Shown: positions 19,401 through 27,820 of the stretch, piece by piece
Position numbering within the stretch: the first letter of the stretch is position 1
Layout: each line of letters starts with the position of its first letter
NCBI GenBank assembly: GCA_022984795.1
Contig: JALIHJ010000008.1
Span: forward strand, 248,001 to 312,000
DNA: 64,000 nucleotides
Source: Fabrea salina
Lineage: Eukaryota > Ciliophora > Heterotrichea > Heterotrichida > Fabreidae
Direction: 5' to 3'
Program-made: the position numbers and the translations under genes
Notes under the pieces: generated by a model
The model's database searches: none
What the model saw: the letters and a program-made list of their open reading frames with translations, nothing else
Told to the model about the DNA's origin: nothing

Positions 19401-19932
19401 CATAAAAGACCATTACTGGTTTTTTGCCAACAGAGGACTTATGATACTGTGGTTTGTAGTTTTCATAGTGTCTTTGCACCTGTGGCAGATACTGGAACTC
19501 GAGCAAAGCACCAACATGCACTTCTTCCAGTGGGTAGCTGAAGATACCCAAATAGAAGTGTTTAAAGTTCCTGTGTTTATGTTTGGAGTGCTTGTAACTG
19601 TAGTGTTTTCGAGTGGCTTTGTTATTGGACACCACACTTTTTTGTGCAGAAAACCTATGAAAAACAAGTGGTGGTTAGCAGTGTGTTTGGGAAACGTGGT
19701 TTTGGCTTTTGCGATCTGTGTGGTCCACATTGAAGTTTACGACTTATACGGAGACTTTGAAGAGCTACTGGAGAAGTCTGTGCTGGCCTATGTTGTCTGT
19801 TTTGTAGTGGTAATTATTACTTTCTTTGGAATTCAGTTACTTAACTGGGACTTCCACAGACACTCCAAAAAACTCCAAGGCACCCTTCAAGACTACTTTG
19901 AAACGAAACTAGGGTTATATAGTCCTAAGTAA
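16456..19932 (+). CDS. TMEM94: TMEM94 (ERMA)-type P-type ATPase-like membrane protein
   Basis: 1158 aa. Layout: two N-terminal TM segments, an actuator-like domain (LPCTVLLEGDIVKAKPGGW), two TMs, a large cytosolic domain, then about six C-terminal TMs. The expected P-type DKTGT is replaced by FADKEGII, which matches the DKxGI found in human TMEM94. Human TMEM94 has been described as an ER magnesium-loading P-type ATPase. The rest of the P domain is poorly conserved with classical pumps. Length (human about 1350 aa) and motif order support orthology. Confidence 0.82.
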   Translation: MEGLTTAQAKEQLLEILSRYKQLNKQKPVRNVHLYFGSSWACELIVCIYAAFLVCDFAFISGDLERLIVGLVFMMFPLRFLYYRANRSKFHFEKFNERMKDVKKLIKQMGSGEDLTHRSYRSHNDTMVEVLRDNKWVKLPCTVLLEGDIVKAKPGGWFPAEAEGLTGHYLRRCLAPYEVIQEEFSDDVLQAKQKIKFRLKSSPIEDVLQKTLDDRIEQKTRATTFYMLCLEYGNKFVRTYCLSALVLNALAGVFWALMSDSKWNDLLSNPSVLLLAVIPLLLPSLVNFLTCWGNAVMWCICDSLDRHKSKIAQNVSNVEHLASILKIPPKESSGAVFDMNQIAEKAEEDFDDREMMNLIPAVKLSACLSKCRSFLIGGLQRDSSIVDIISSTSFLCFADKEGIISENAKYIDELVVMGPDNLIPLDLMHKSPLDIISGQTDHDQIAFVESRWVDYKSSLKPLGLALSVSRNPRFKDNRNTLVNLNEDHPDTYNTGELFFAQPKEEIEIFEDCVCVLARLIGFTEASIQKLQHKCTLWSTWRPTYTDNLHELSYKSIRAIKRREKKSASVVADTADKRITQMQRTHELKNRLLRPCHLLTSIVQQEGGYQVMSQGHPRVILQNCTDYWDGNNIVVLEEADRQRLNTLLMQWTADNYDTIAYSYKPLVKEKIINVVNDSEALNRLDERTKDLLQEAQRKQIFLGMVAITNHAKPEANHFIEDTFEAGMRFVIFSEGNYLETKAFGDDLGLYTAWNSCISLSDNAEDAEQLNQAGAQVLPRGIRQVKEVLHNNIDTVPLLVSMFSDANKKDMLEMIRLYQQFGEVVTVIGGCLHPQNLDIYRTADVSVGMVSQPCGFCSTCNGMRIFYEHRAGVLELVSEQLVSLCCTFTLGPQASLYLILQVIKEARKFMVNLKNGLLFTVVMYVSWSFSGLVGLFLGFPPFLSPVQCVYIALIVIPSLALSFLATPSEPKLMKKLPIKTVFFNIKDHYWFFANRGLMILWFVVFIVSLHLWQILELEQSTNMHFFQWVAEDTQIEVFKVPVFMFGVLVTVVFSSGFVIGHHTFLCRKPMKNKWWLAVCLGNVVLAFAICVVHIEVYDLYGDFEELLEKSVLAYVVCFVVVIITFFGIQLLNWDFHRHSKKLQGTLQDYFETKLGLYSPK

Positions 19933-19951
19933 CATATTTCAACTAAGTATA

Positions 19952-21751
19952 CTAATTAAACTTAGGTTGCTTATAGGGGTCTTTGTAAACCGGGAAGTTG
20001 ATAGGTTGGGTGTTGACTTGGATCCCCACCAAAGCTTGTAGTTCAGACAGCACTTTGTTGTGGAAAAGTTGGAGGTTAAAAGCTTGTTGGTACAGAGTTT
20101 GGTTTTTCTTTTTGTTTTTTTTAGAAAAGGTTTTAAGGACCTGTCTGATGTCTGAGTCAACTTCTTCTAGGCTTTTATAGTGCCCTTGTGCCAAAAGTTG
20201 CTTTACAGAACTTAAGTCTTGTGGAGGAATTTCTGGACTCTTGCCTTCGGGGGCCAAGTCTGCCGAGCAGGGGTGCATTAACAACACTCCTAAAATGAGT
20301 TTGGCTTGCTCTCTCCAGTCTTCGTTAGGTTTTATGATTTCGTTAAGTCTGCGTGCGTAGAGGTGGTCGTCGTAGCGCACAGCTTCCACTCCGTCTTTGA
20401 CTAGTCTGCAGAAGAAGCACATCCACTTGCCTTGTGGAACCCCTCTTAAGTTGACACAACTCAGGTGGAACACACTTGGACAAACTTCACAACATATCAA
20501 CTCTCCTCCCTTTCTGCAAACTCCGCAGTAACTCATGTTTTGGTCTCCACTTTCTTTCATTTTGGCTTGGGAAACAGGTTCTTGGTTTTCTAGTGTGTTT
20601 TGGGCAACAGTTTCAGGAAGGGGGTACTTTCTTGGCCTGCCTCTGCGTCTGCTTCCAGGAACTTCTGTTTTAATGACTTTTTTGCGGTAGTCAATTTGCG
20701 AGTAGTTGTTGGGAGTTGGAGTTTCAGTGGTTGACTGGGCTTGGTGGATCTCTGAGAAGTTAAGTGAGTTGACATCAATGTCTTTTTGCTGGTAAGGCTG
20801 GATTTGGAGGTTTTCAAGAGGAGTGTTGGCAAGTATTTGTTCGTAGCAGTAGTCCAGGTATCCCAGAACTTGGTTTACTTCAAAAGGAGTAACTGACACT
20901 GGGGGTTGTTCGCACTCTGCAAGAAGTAACTTAAGTTTTTCGTAGAGTTTGTGCATAGAAGCAAAGTCTTCTTCTTTAAGGGTGTCGTTGCGCAACACCA
21001 TCTGTGCAAACTTACTGTCTCGGTTTAAATACTTCCAAAACTGGTAAGTAAGTGCCTGGTTCAAGTTCCTTATCTTTTTGTGCTTGGAAATCGGTTTCGA
21101 GCACTGCTTGCACTCAATGCTGAGGGGGTGGTTGGAGTCTCCGCACCTAGTGCAGCTTTTCCTGTTCCAGCCCGAACTAGGTTCTTGCCTTCTTCTAGTG
21201 CTTTCAAGAGTTTTTTGCCTTTCGGTTTGTCTAGGAACGAACTCGTCTTCTTGGCCGTTTCCTTCTTGTGGGCCAGTTAAGGGTCCGTACTTTTGGCGCA
21301 GTTTTTCTAAAGACACTCCACAAGCTCTGCAGTAGTCTGAAGAGTACAGAATGGAGTCGCACTGGAGACAAGTCATGTTGTTGGCAGCGTGCTCTTCGAG
21401 TTTCCTAGGGATCCTTGTGCGGGTTTGGATGGTGTACTTTTCGATGTGGGTTATTATTTGTTCTAGTATTGAGTCAGCAATTTCTTGTTGGTCTGACTCT
21501 GAAAGTCCAAGGGGTTCTCCTATTTTCTGAGCAAAGATGTAAGGAGACTTCGTAGGCCTTGAAAGGTCCCAGTCGAACCGATCTCTAATTACTAGGTTGT
21601 GCCTGACCCTTACATTGAGCGTAATGGGGACTATCATGCGTTCTGTGTTGAGTTTGTTATAGTTGGGTTGTTGGCGCGGGCACTTGATTGAAGACCTGAG
21701 TCTTTGTTTTTCAAGGGCATCTTCAAAGTAAACGTCGGGGTCTATAATCAT
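19952..21751 (-). CDS. SNF5-type domain + zinc ribbons + AT-hook + PHD finger protein
   Basis: 599 aa. Residues ~40-115 resemble one SNF5/SMARCB1 repeat (MIVPITLNVRV, RDRFDWDLS, P-x-x-FAQKIGE-x-LGL). Two CxxC zinc-ribbon pairs follow (CLQCDSILYSSDYCRACG and CTRCGDSNHPLSIECKQC). An AT-hook (RRRGRPRKYPL, ~375) precedes a PHD finger (YCGVCRKGGELICCEVCP to WMCFFC, ~412-460). SNF5 is a core SWI/SNF subunit; PHD fingers read histone H3 tails. A chromatin-remodelling subunit is inferred. The combination in one chain is unusual to me. Confidence 0.78.
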   Translation of the reverse strand: MIIDPDVYFEDALEKQRLRSSIKCPRQQPNYNKLNTERMIVPITLNVRVRHNLVIRDRFDWDLSRPTKSPYIFAQKIGEPLGLSESDQQEIADSILEQIITHIEKYTIQTRTRIPRKLEEHAANNMTCLQCDSILYSSDYCRACGVSLEKLRQKYGPLTGPQEGNGQEDEFVPRQTERQKTLESTRRRQEPSSGWNRKSCTRCGDSNHPLSIECKQCSKPISKHKKIRNLNQALTYQFWKYLNRDSKFAQMVLRNDTLKEEDFASMHKLYEKLKLLLAECEQPPVSVTPFEVNQVLGYLDYCYEQILANTPLENLQIQPYQQKDIDVNSLNFSEIHQAQSTTETPTPNNYSQIDYRKKVIKTEVPGSRRRGRPRKYPLPETVAQNTLENQEPVSQAKMKESGDQNMSYCGVCRKGGELICCEVCPSVFHLSCVNLRGVPQGKWMCFFCRLVKDGVEAVRYDDHLYARRLNEIIKPNEDWREQAKLILGVLLMHPCSADLAPEGKSPEIPPQDLSSVKQLLAQGHYKSLEEVDSDIRQVLKTFSKKNKKKNQTLYQQAFNLQLFHNKVLSELQALVGIQVNTQPINFPVYKDPYKQPKFN

Positions 21752-21758
21752 TTATACA

Positions 21759-22340
21759 ATGCAAAGTTCCAAACTCTTAGAAAGGGAAAACAAACTCAAA
21801 ACTGCTTTGCAACAAGAAGAAACTAGAGAAAGAGTAAATGACTCTAAGTTCAGAGCTGTAGCCCAAAAGATGGACTATGAAGGCTTCCGGCAAATGGTTC
21901 TGGGAGCTAACCTCAAGCCTTCCAAAGCAGGCGAAATCTGGAACATGGCTGAAAAAACCAACACTGGGTTCCAAAACCCCCAAAGAAGCTTAGAAGTTAA
22001 CTTCACTCCTTCAAAAACAAGGAACTGGATTTCTGAGTGGCGGGCTTGCAAAACTGACTCTGAAAAGTTTAAGTGCTTGAAAGGTGTTGGCGACTACCTT
22101 AACAAAAGTTCTGACTTCGAAGTCTTTAGCGAGTGCTTAAGAGTTTTGCACGAAGGCAAAGTAAGCTGTAAGTTCGAAACAAACGACGAAGACATTCTGG
22201 AAATTCTAGAAATACTGTCAAATTACAAGGGCTTCAGCCAAGGCTTAAAGCTTTTAAGCCGTGGCGAAAAGACCAAAGTCAGGGAACTGCTCAATGCGCT
22301 GGAGTGTGAGGAGTACCTGGTTAAGTTTGGTTTAATCTAA
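21759..22340 (+). CDS. CCDC103: CCDC103-like dynein arm assembly/attachment factor
   Basis: 193 aa. The N-terminal helix and the block KFRAVAQKMDYEGFRQMVLG followed by ANLKP match human CCDC103 ([20 protein letters not shown] and then ASHLKP). A central FxxEWRxxK segment and the C-terminal GLKLLSRGEKTKVRELL block match the LSLLSRAERESCKGLF region. CCDC103 (DNAAF19) is needed for stable binding of axonemal dynein arms. ATG lies 7 bp from the divergent SNF5-PHD ATG. Confidence 0.88.
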   Translation: MQSSKLLERENKLKTALQQEETRERVNDSKFRAVAQKMDYEGFRQMVLGANLKPSKAGEIWNMAEKTNTGFQNPQRSLEVNFTPSKTRNWISEWRACKTDSEKFKCLKGVGDYLNKSSDFEVFSECLRVLHEGKVSCKFETNDEDILEILEILSNYKGFSQGLKLLSRGEKTKVRELLNALECEEYLVKFGLI

Positions 22341-22356
22341 ATGGCTGTTATCTTTA

Positions 22357-24249
22357 ATGTCGTTCTACGGTGATCGCTCTCAAGAATACTACTCCGAAAC
22401 TTACCCTAAGTCCTTATCCAATTTAGCACTGAGCAAACTAGAAACAAAACTAGTGAGTCAAAGAGGCAGTTCTTCACTGCTTTTAGGGGACTCCTTCATA
22501 GGTGACGAAGGGTGCCAAATAGTGTCTCAGTTTGTAAGGGACAACCCTACTTTCCAGCACTTAGAACTCAGAGGCAACAACATCAGTGGTTTAGGTTTAC
22601 GTTACTTGAGCACTTGCTTGAGAGGTCCATGCTACATCAAAGGTTTGTCTTTGGAGTGGAACAACTTAGGAGACTCCTTGTCTAGTTTAGCTGACTCACT
22701 AGCTTACAACGAAAGCGTGAAGTTTCTGGACCTTAGAAACAACAGAATTGGGCCAGACGGAGCGTCCCACTTAGCTAGGATGTTAGAAACCAACTCAAGT
22801 GTTACGAAAATAGACCTTCGTTGGAACGAAATAGGAGCTAGAGGAGCTAGGGCTCTTATAGAAGTTTTGAAGAAACCCAATAAACTCGAGTCATTGGAAC
22901 TCAGCGGAAACAAAGTCCCGGATGAGTTGCTTCAAGAAATCGAAACCTGTCTGAGACACTCTGAAAGAACCAACGGGTTCACTTCTCCGCCAAGAAAAGA
23001 GTCCCGGCAAACCTTTGAGTTCGAAGACATCCACTCTAAGTACGAAACCATTGTGCTTACAAACGCCAGAAACGAAGCTAGAATTAACGAACTCGAAATG
23101 ATGCTTGACCAAGAGTCCAGACGCATGCAGGACCTTAAAAACGACTTCCAAAAAGAACTTGAACACGAAAAGTCGCGCAGAGCCTACACAGAGGAAAGCT
23201 TTGTGATTTACAAAGAAGAAGTTTTGCAGAAAGAAGCCGAACTCACTCGCAGTGTCAAAGACCTTGAGTCGAAAGCATCTAAACTCAACCACGAAAAGTC
23301 CCAACTAGAGATTGAAACAGAAAACTTAAGGGACTTGCTGGACAAACACCAGCACTCAAACCAAGAAAAAACTAAACAGATGGAAGAAAAACTCAACTAC
23401 TGGCAAAAGTCTTACAGGAACTTAGAAGACTCCTCACGTGCTAGTCTCGAAAAAACCAGAAAAGACCTTGAATACGAACTTGACGAACTCAACTCTGAGT
23501 ACCAAAGCAGAATGCGTGGCGCAGAAGACACCATTAAGTCTTTAAGGAAGTCCAAAGAAAACTTAGAACTTGAAGCAAAAGAACTCAAACAACAAATTTC
23601 GAACTTAAAACTCCAGCACGAAGAAGAACTCCAAGAACTCGAAAGAGACCTTAGAGAAAAAGAAGGCACTCGCTACGAGAACGCTGTGAAACACTACGAA
23701 GACAAAATTAAAAACTACGAAGAAGAAAGAGAAAACTTAATCAGCCGCAACAACCAAGTCCAAAAAGAAATGCTGCTTAACGACCAAAGAGCCAACGAAA
23801 ACATTTCAGACCTAGAAAACTCAATTAACACTCTGCGGGAAGAAAAACTAGAGTTACAAAGACAACTCCAAAAGTTACACTCAAACATTGAGTCTTTGAA
23901 AAATGAAGTTTACATTACTAACTCTTCACTTGAACGCTCAAACGAAGAAAAAGAAGAACTCAACAACAACCTCCAAGAAACCAAACAAGTCCACATGAAC
24001 CAACTCGAAAAAGTAAGTCTTAAGTAGCTCTGCCATGAGCACGCCTCCGAAAAACAACAACTCGAGCACACCATTGAAGTCCTCAACAAACAAAAAGCAG
24101 ATCTCCAAGGCTTGCTCGAAAAGACCAAAAAGGAACGCGACCGAGCAGTCAAGGACTACGAACGCCTTGCCGAAGACCTCAAGCAAAGAGCCCACTCACT
24201 CATCCACGAAGTAGTGGCTTCTCACGTACGCCAGTTCCAAACGAAATAA
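22357..24249 (+). CDS. LRRC45: LRRC45-like centrosome/basal-body linker protein
   Basis: Two exons (22357-24012 and 24028-24249) give 625 aa. Residues 35-205 are ribonuclease-inhibitor-type leucine-rich repeats (LELRGNNI, LSLEWNNLG, LDLRNNRIG, IDLRWNEIGARGARAL), in the same order and wording as human LRRC45. The remainder is one long coiled coil. LRRC45 forms fibre-like linkers at centrioles and ciliary bases in animals. A tiny out-of-frame ORF (ATG 22341, ten codons) lies between the previous stop and this ATG; other starts in the window do not share it. Confidence 0.87.
24013..24027 (+). other. 15-nt spliceosomal intron (LRRC45)
   Basis: GTAAGTCTTAAGTAG, phase 0; its in-frame TAA and TAG would truncate the coiled coil by 73 residues. 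A at position 10. Confidence 0.92.
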
Positions 24250-24273
24250 TTCATAGTAATCCCATCCATAAAA

Positions 24274-25089
24274 ATGTTGTCTCGCCGTTCACTGCGGAGC
24301 TTCTCCACCTGGGGAGAGTACTACCCCAACCGAAACTTGTACGTAGCAGGAGGCCATAAATACAACACTCGCTACAAGGACTTTTGGCAACAACATCAGA
24401 CCTACGGACGCGAAGCTAAGGAGCACACTTACACTCATACAGCCCAGGACTACAAGATCCACCGTCCTTGGGACACCTTTAAGTTCTGGTTTCTGATCAA
24501 CATCAAAGGCCAGTGGGACTTTTTCTCGTACCGTTATTTGAGAGCAATGGACTTGTGCACGATGGCGCTTCTTCCTGCATCTGCTGCGACTTTTGCAGTG
24601 TTGGGGGCAGCAGTTTTTAAGCCTTTGTACGTTTACTCAGGAGTGTCTTTGGCAGCCTGTTACTACAGGTTGCGGGACAAGGTGTCTCACCCTGAGTTCG
24701 ACGAGTTAGAAATCAAAGACTTTTTGTACGAAAACGAAACAGTGAAGAAGTACTTCCACGACCAAACTTCTTATGTGATTGACCAGCACCAAGAGTACGA
24801 CAAGTTCAACATTGAAGACTACCCAGAGTACTCAGAGAGTGCACTAGCTAGGTTCTTCAACGTAGACTGCAACACTACAAGTGGGTACTTGAAGATGTGT
24901 GACGTGGAGACTGACGCCAGGATGACAGTGCACTTCAAAACCATGCCTTGGTCGGACGGCAAGTACAACTGCTCGCACCCCTTCATGTTCACTGACCTCT
25001 GGGCAGAAATCAACTGCAAAGGAGTCTACGAGAAAATAGTGTTCATCGACCCCAAAAAGGTAAACAAGAAGATCTTTATAATTCTATAA
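24274..25089 (+). CDS. mitochondrial membrane protein, unrecognised family
   Basis: 271 aa. The N-terminus (LSRRSLRSFST) is a classic Arg/Ser mitochondrial presequence. Two closely spaced hydrophobic segments lie around residues 95-135. The flanks are rich in Tyr, Trp, His and Asp, as in ciliate-specific subunits of mitochondrial respiratory or ATP synthase complexes, but I cannot name it. The C-terminus (KKVNKKIFIIL) is unusual in being basic and hydrophobic. Confidence 0.7.
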   Translation: MLSRRSLRSFSTWGEYYPNRNLYVAGGHKYNTRYKDFWQQHQTYGREAKEHTYTHTAQDYKIHRPWDTFKFWFLINIKGQWDFFSYRYLRAMDLCTMALLPASAATFAVLGAAVFKPLYVYSGVSLAACYYRLRDKVSHPEFDELEIKDFLYENETVKKYFHDQTSYVIDQHQEYDKFNIEDYPEYSESALARFFNVDCNTTSGYLKMCDVETDARMTVHFKTMPWSDGKYNCSHPFMFTDLWAEINCKGVYEKIVFIDPKKVNKKIFIIL

Positions 25090-25117
25090 GTAAGGGGTTA
25101 ATTCTTGATTTAAATAA

Positions 25118-25954
25118 ATGAATTTGGAAGAGTTCAGAGGAAAAGGAAAACTCACTTCGAAGTGGAAAGCTGCTGACATGCAAAAACACCGGCAGAACCT
25201 CAAAAGAGCTAGGAGCTTAATAGACAACAAACCCCCCAAACAGTACTCCCACATCAGAAACAACTGCAAGAAGTCTCGGATCCAAGAAGAAAGACACACT
25301 GAAATCGAAAGGGAAAACAGAATACTCCTAGAAAAAATCAGAGGCATCATGACTTCTAAGGCCACTAACAGCATTGTGTGCAATAGAAAAAGCCTTAACA
25401 AACAAGTAAGACTCAAACGACTCAAAGAAATATCTGAAGAAAACCAAAAAATGCTAAAACGTCTTAAGGAAAAAAAATCCGGGTTCAGGTTCGAACAACT
25501 AGAAAACGAACAACTCAGAATCGAAACCAGAAACTCCTCTTTCAGTCGAATTTCTAACAAAAGAGGAACTACCACTCCTGTAAAAAGCAGAGGCTTGATG
25601 AGTTCTTACTCCAAAAACACCACCAGCCGCATACCCAAAAGAACCACTCCACTCACCAGCGTTGCCGAGAAAACGCTGGTTTTTTCGGACTTTTTGAAAA
25701 TTGATAACTGTAACTACTTGGTTGAAATGAAAAAAAGCAAAAGGTTTTTGGAAATATTTGTGAAAGGCGAAAGCAAAGTTTTCAAACTGAACATTCCTAA
25801 TGGGTTCATGTACGGACTGATAGAAGAAGGAGACTACTACTCTTTAAGCAGGATGCTCACTATCAGGGGAAACGACTTAGTGATCCTTGACGAAGAAACC
25901 ACCAATATGATAGAAAGTCGCTTGCCCCCCCTTAAATCCACCACTCCTACTTAA
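25118..25954 (+). CDS. CFAP97: CFAP97/hemingway-domain ciliary protein
   Basis: 278 aa. Residues ~32-85 carry the CFAP97/KIAA1430 pattern: an RSLIDNKPP block, HIRNNCKKSRIQEER, then EIERENRILLEKI and an IM end. That helix is shared with hemingway and CFAP97D1, which act in motile cilia and sperm tails. The rest is basic, then a compact C-terminal region (residues 190-270) that may be a separate beta-rich domain. Confidence 0.72.
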   Translation: MNLEEFRGKGKLTSKWKAADMQKHRQNLKRARSLIDNKPPKQYSHIRNNCKKSRIQEERHTEIERENRILLEKIRGIMTSKATNSIVCNRKSLNKQVRLKRLKEISEENQKMLKRLKEKKSGFRFEQLENEQLRIETRNSSFSRISNKRGTTTPVKSRGLMSSYSKNTTSRIPKRTTPLTSVAEKTLVFSDFLKIDNCNYLVEMKKSKRFLEIFVKGESKVFKLNIPNGFMYGLIEEGDYYSLSRMLTIRGNDLVILDEETTNMIESRLPPLKSTTPT

Positions 25955-25998
25955 GTGTAATAATTATTCAGTTACAATTAAATGTTATTTGGAAGGTG

Positions 25999-26412
25999 TT
26001 AGTTTATTTTAATTTTTTGTGTTTTGTGCTTCTTCTCGTGCTTTTTCAGGATGTACTTGTTGTAAAGCACTTTGTCGCAGTATTGACATTTAACTCTAGT
26101 AGCTTTTTCGTGGACTTGTTTTTTGTGGAAGTTCAGAGCGTGGTTGTACTTGAACCCTTTGTTGCATATGCTACATACAAAGCTTCTTTTTTCAGCACAG
26201 TGGACCTTTCCTATGTGTTGCTGGAGGCCCTGGTGATTTTTGAACCCGATTCCGCACACTGGGCACAGTGCTTCTTGGCTAGCTCCAGTGTTCATAGGTA
26301 GTTGCGTAGCCCCGCACTGGTTTCTATAAAAATTGAGTAGGCAAAAGTTGTACATGGCCAGGTAGGGAGCTTGTCCCATATTCAGCTCTGGGCTTTCTGA
26401 TGGCGAAAACAT
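25999..26412 (-). CDS. three-finger C2H2 zinc-finger protein
   Basis: 137 aa. Three consecutive C2H2 fingers: CPVCGIGFKNHQGLQQHIGKVH, CSICNKGFKYNHALNFHKKQVH and CQYCDKVLYNKYILKKHEKKH (residues ~50-130). The N-terminal 48 residues are non-basic and contain two Cys. The tail is Lys-rich. Nucleic-acid binding is expected; C2H2 factors are not abundant in ciliates. Confidence 0.85.
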   Translation of the reverse strand: MFSPSESPELNMGQAPYLAMYNFCLLNFYRNQCGATQLPMNTGASQEALCPVCGIGFKNHQGLQQHIGKVHCAEKRSFVCSICNKGFKYNHALNFHKKQVHEKATRVKCQYCDKVLYNKYILKKHEKKHKTQKIKIN

Positions 26413-26469
26413 TTATGGATTATAAAACCAATATTCCTTCAAAATTTGTGTGAACAGGATAATTAAGAC

Positions 26470-27030
26470 CTAACTTAATTCTTGGAAGTTGATGAGCAGG
26501 GGCTTTTGTGGGAGTTCTGAGTTCTGGTAAACTTCGTAGTGGTAGTTAAGACTTTCTTCAGAAAAAATTTCAGACTCAAATTGCTTATAAAATCCAGGAA
26601 CCAACTCTTCTTCTCCACTGGGAAAGAAAACGTCGCACTCAAAGTCAGAGTGAATTCTGGTGAGGTACACCTGTCCGCAGTCACTCACACAGGGAGGACT
26701 CAGTGCTTCCTTGTATAAGGAGTAGCCTCCTATTATAAAAGGAGTTCCAACAGAATTACTTAGTGCTTCCCTTAAACTTCTGCAGACTTGGAAGCCTTCA
26801 GTCTGTTCTAGAGTAGAAGACACTACAATGTTTTTGCGGTTAGGCAGAGGCCTTTTGGGAAGCGAAAACCAAGTGTTTTTTCCCATAATTAGGGTGTTTT
26901 GCTGAGTACCTGCACTGGTGACTTTCCTAAAGTAAGCCAGCTCTTTAGGAAGCTTCCAGGGCAAAGTGCCTTCTTTGCCTATTCCTAAGTTCTTGCTGAT
27001 TGCAGCTACCAGTACAAAAGTCTCTGACAT
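26470..27030 (-). CDS. DHFR: dihydrofolate reductase, stand-alone
   Basis: 186 aa. Reduces dihydrofolate to tetrahydrofolate with NADPH. Seen: VAAISKNLGIGKEGTLPWKLP (substrate/NADPH loop with the Pro-Trp pair and the following acidic Glu), IMGKNTWFSLPKRPLP, NIVVSS and FIIGGYSLYKEAL. The frame closes just after the DHFR fold with TAA and a 57-bp gap precedes the zinc-finger gene, so no thymidylate synthase follows. Many non-animal, non-fungal eukaryotes, including ciliates such as Paramecium and Tetrahymena, carry DHFR fused to TS. Confidence 0.92.
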   Translation of the reverse strand: MSETFVLVAAISKNLGIGKEGTLPWKLPKELAYFRKVTSAGTQQNTLIMGKNTWFSLPKRPLPNRKNIVVSSTLEQTEGFQVCRSLREALSNSVGTPFIIGGYSLYKEALSPPCVSDCGQVYLTRIHSDFECDVFFPSGEEELVPGFYKQFESEIFSEESLNYHYEVYQNSELPQKPLLINFQELS

Positions 27031-27041
27031 TATTACATAAC

Positions 27042-27785
27042 TTAAAGGTAAGTAATTAGTTTTCCTAGTAACTCTGGAGGCAACTTCACAAGACTTGACT
27101 CGACTTGCTTCTTTTTCTTCATCAAGCTAGGAACTGCTTCGCATAAGTTAAACCAAGAAAAGTCAGAGGTGCTTTCAGGTCCCGGAGACAAGTTATGGTA
27201 GAGAAACAAAACTCCTTTAACTCTTTCCCAAACTAAGGACTCCATACCTATTCCCAACTCCAAAGCCCTGAAAAAAACCTTTTCCACGTTTTGACCTGTT
27301 TTAGAAGAAGTTTCGAAGTACTCTATTTTGTAGTCTTTTTGGGAAATAAAGACTTCAGCTATGCTGTCTTCGTCTACTGCTTTGATTTCTGAGTCAGCTT
27401 TAGTGCCAATGAGCAGCACGTGATCGTTTCTATACCCGTTTTCCTTCAACAACTCAAACTTCTTTTCCAGGTCTAAGTAAGAGTCCAAACTAGTTAGGTC
27501 CAGCACTACAGCTGCAATGTCTGAGTTCTTGATAGTTTTGAGTCTGCAGTCCATGTGCAAATCCGAGTCAGTAAGTGAGTCCATCACCATCAGTTGGCAA
27601 CTAACTCCTTGATAGTTGTAGTCAAAAGACTTAAGGTCACACCCTACTGTAGAAACGTACTCTTCTGAAAACTCGTTTGACTCGTACCTTTTCAACAAGG
27701 CACTCTTCCCTACAGTGTTTCTTCCAATCAACAAAAACTTGCTTCTTAGTGCAGTTTGGGACTGGGTGCTTTTAGAGTTTCCCAT
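27042..27785 (-). CDS. degenerate Ras/Rab-type GTPase with N-myristoylation-like start
   Basis: 247 aa. The P-loop is good (LLIGRNTVGKSALLKRY). The switch II motif, normally WDTAGQE, is MDSLTDSD, losing the catalytic Gln. The base-specifying motif is GTKAD in place of NKxD; ETSSKTG keeps the G5 SSK-type loop. The first residues, MGNSKSTQ, fit N-myristoylation, and no C-terminal prenylation Cys is present. The C-terminus ends in LPPELLGKLITYL, which resembles an SPRY/F-box-associated leucine motif. GTP binding may persist while hydrolysis is doubtful. Confidence 0.78.
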   Translation of the reverse strand: MGNSKSTQSQTALRSKFLLIGRNTVGKSALLKRYESNEFSEEYVSTVGCDLKSFDYNYQGVSCQLMVMDSLTDSDLHMDCRLKTIKNSDIAAVVLDLTSLDSYLDLEKKFELLKENGYRNDHVLLIGTKADSEIKAVDEDSIAEVFISQKDYKIEYFETSSKTGQNVEKVFFRALELGIGMESLVWERVKGVLFLYHNLSPGPESTSDFSWFNLCEAVPSLMKKKKQVESSLVKLPPELLGKLITYL

Positions 27786-27820
27786 ATTTAGCCTAAATAT
27801 AAATTGAGTCTTATAATAAA

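Noticed and set aside
22341-22373. Ten-codon upstream ORF before LRRC45
   Set aside because: It begins directly after the previous stop and is probably not in the LRRC45 transcript leader, since leaders appear very short here.
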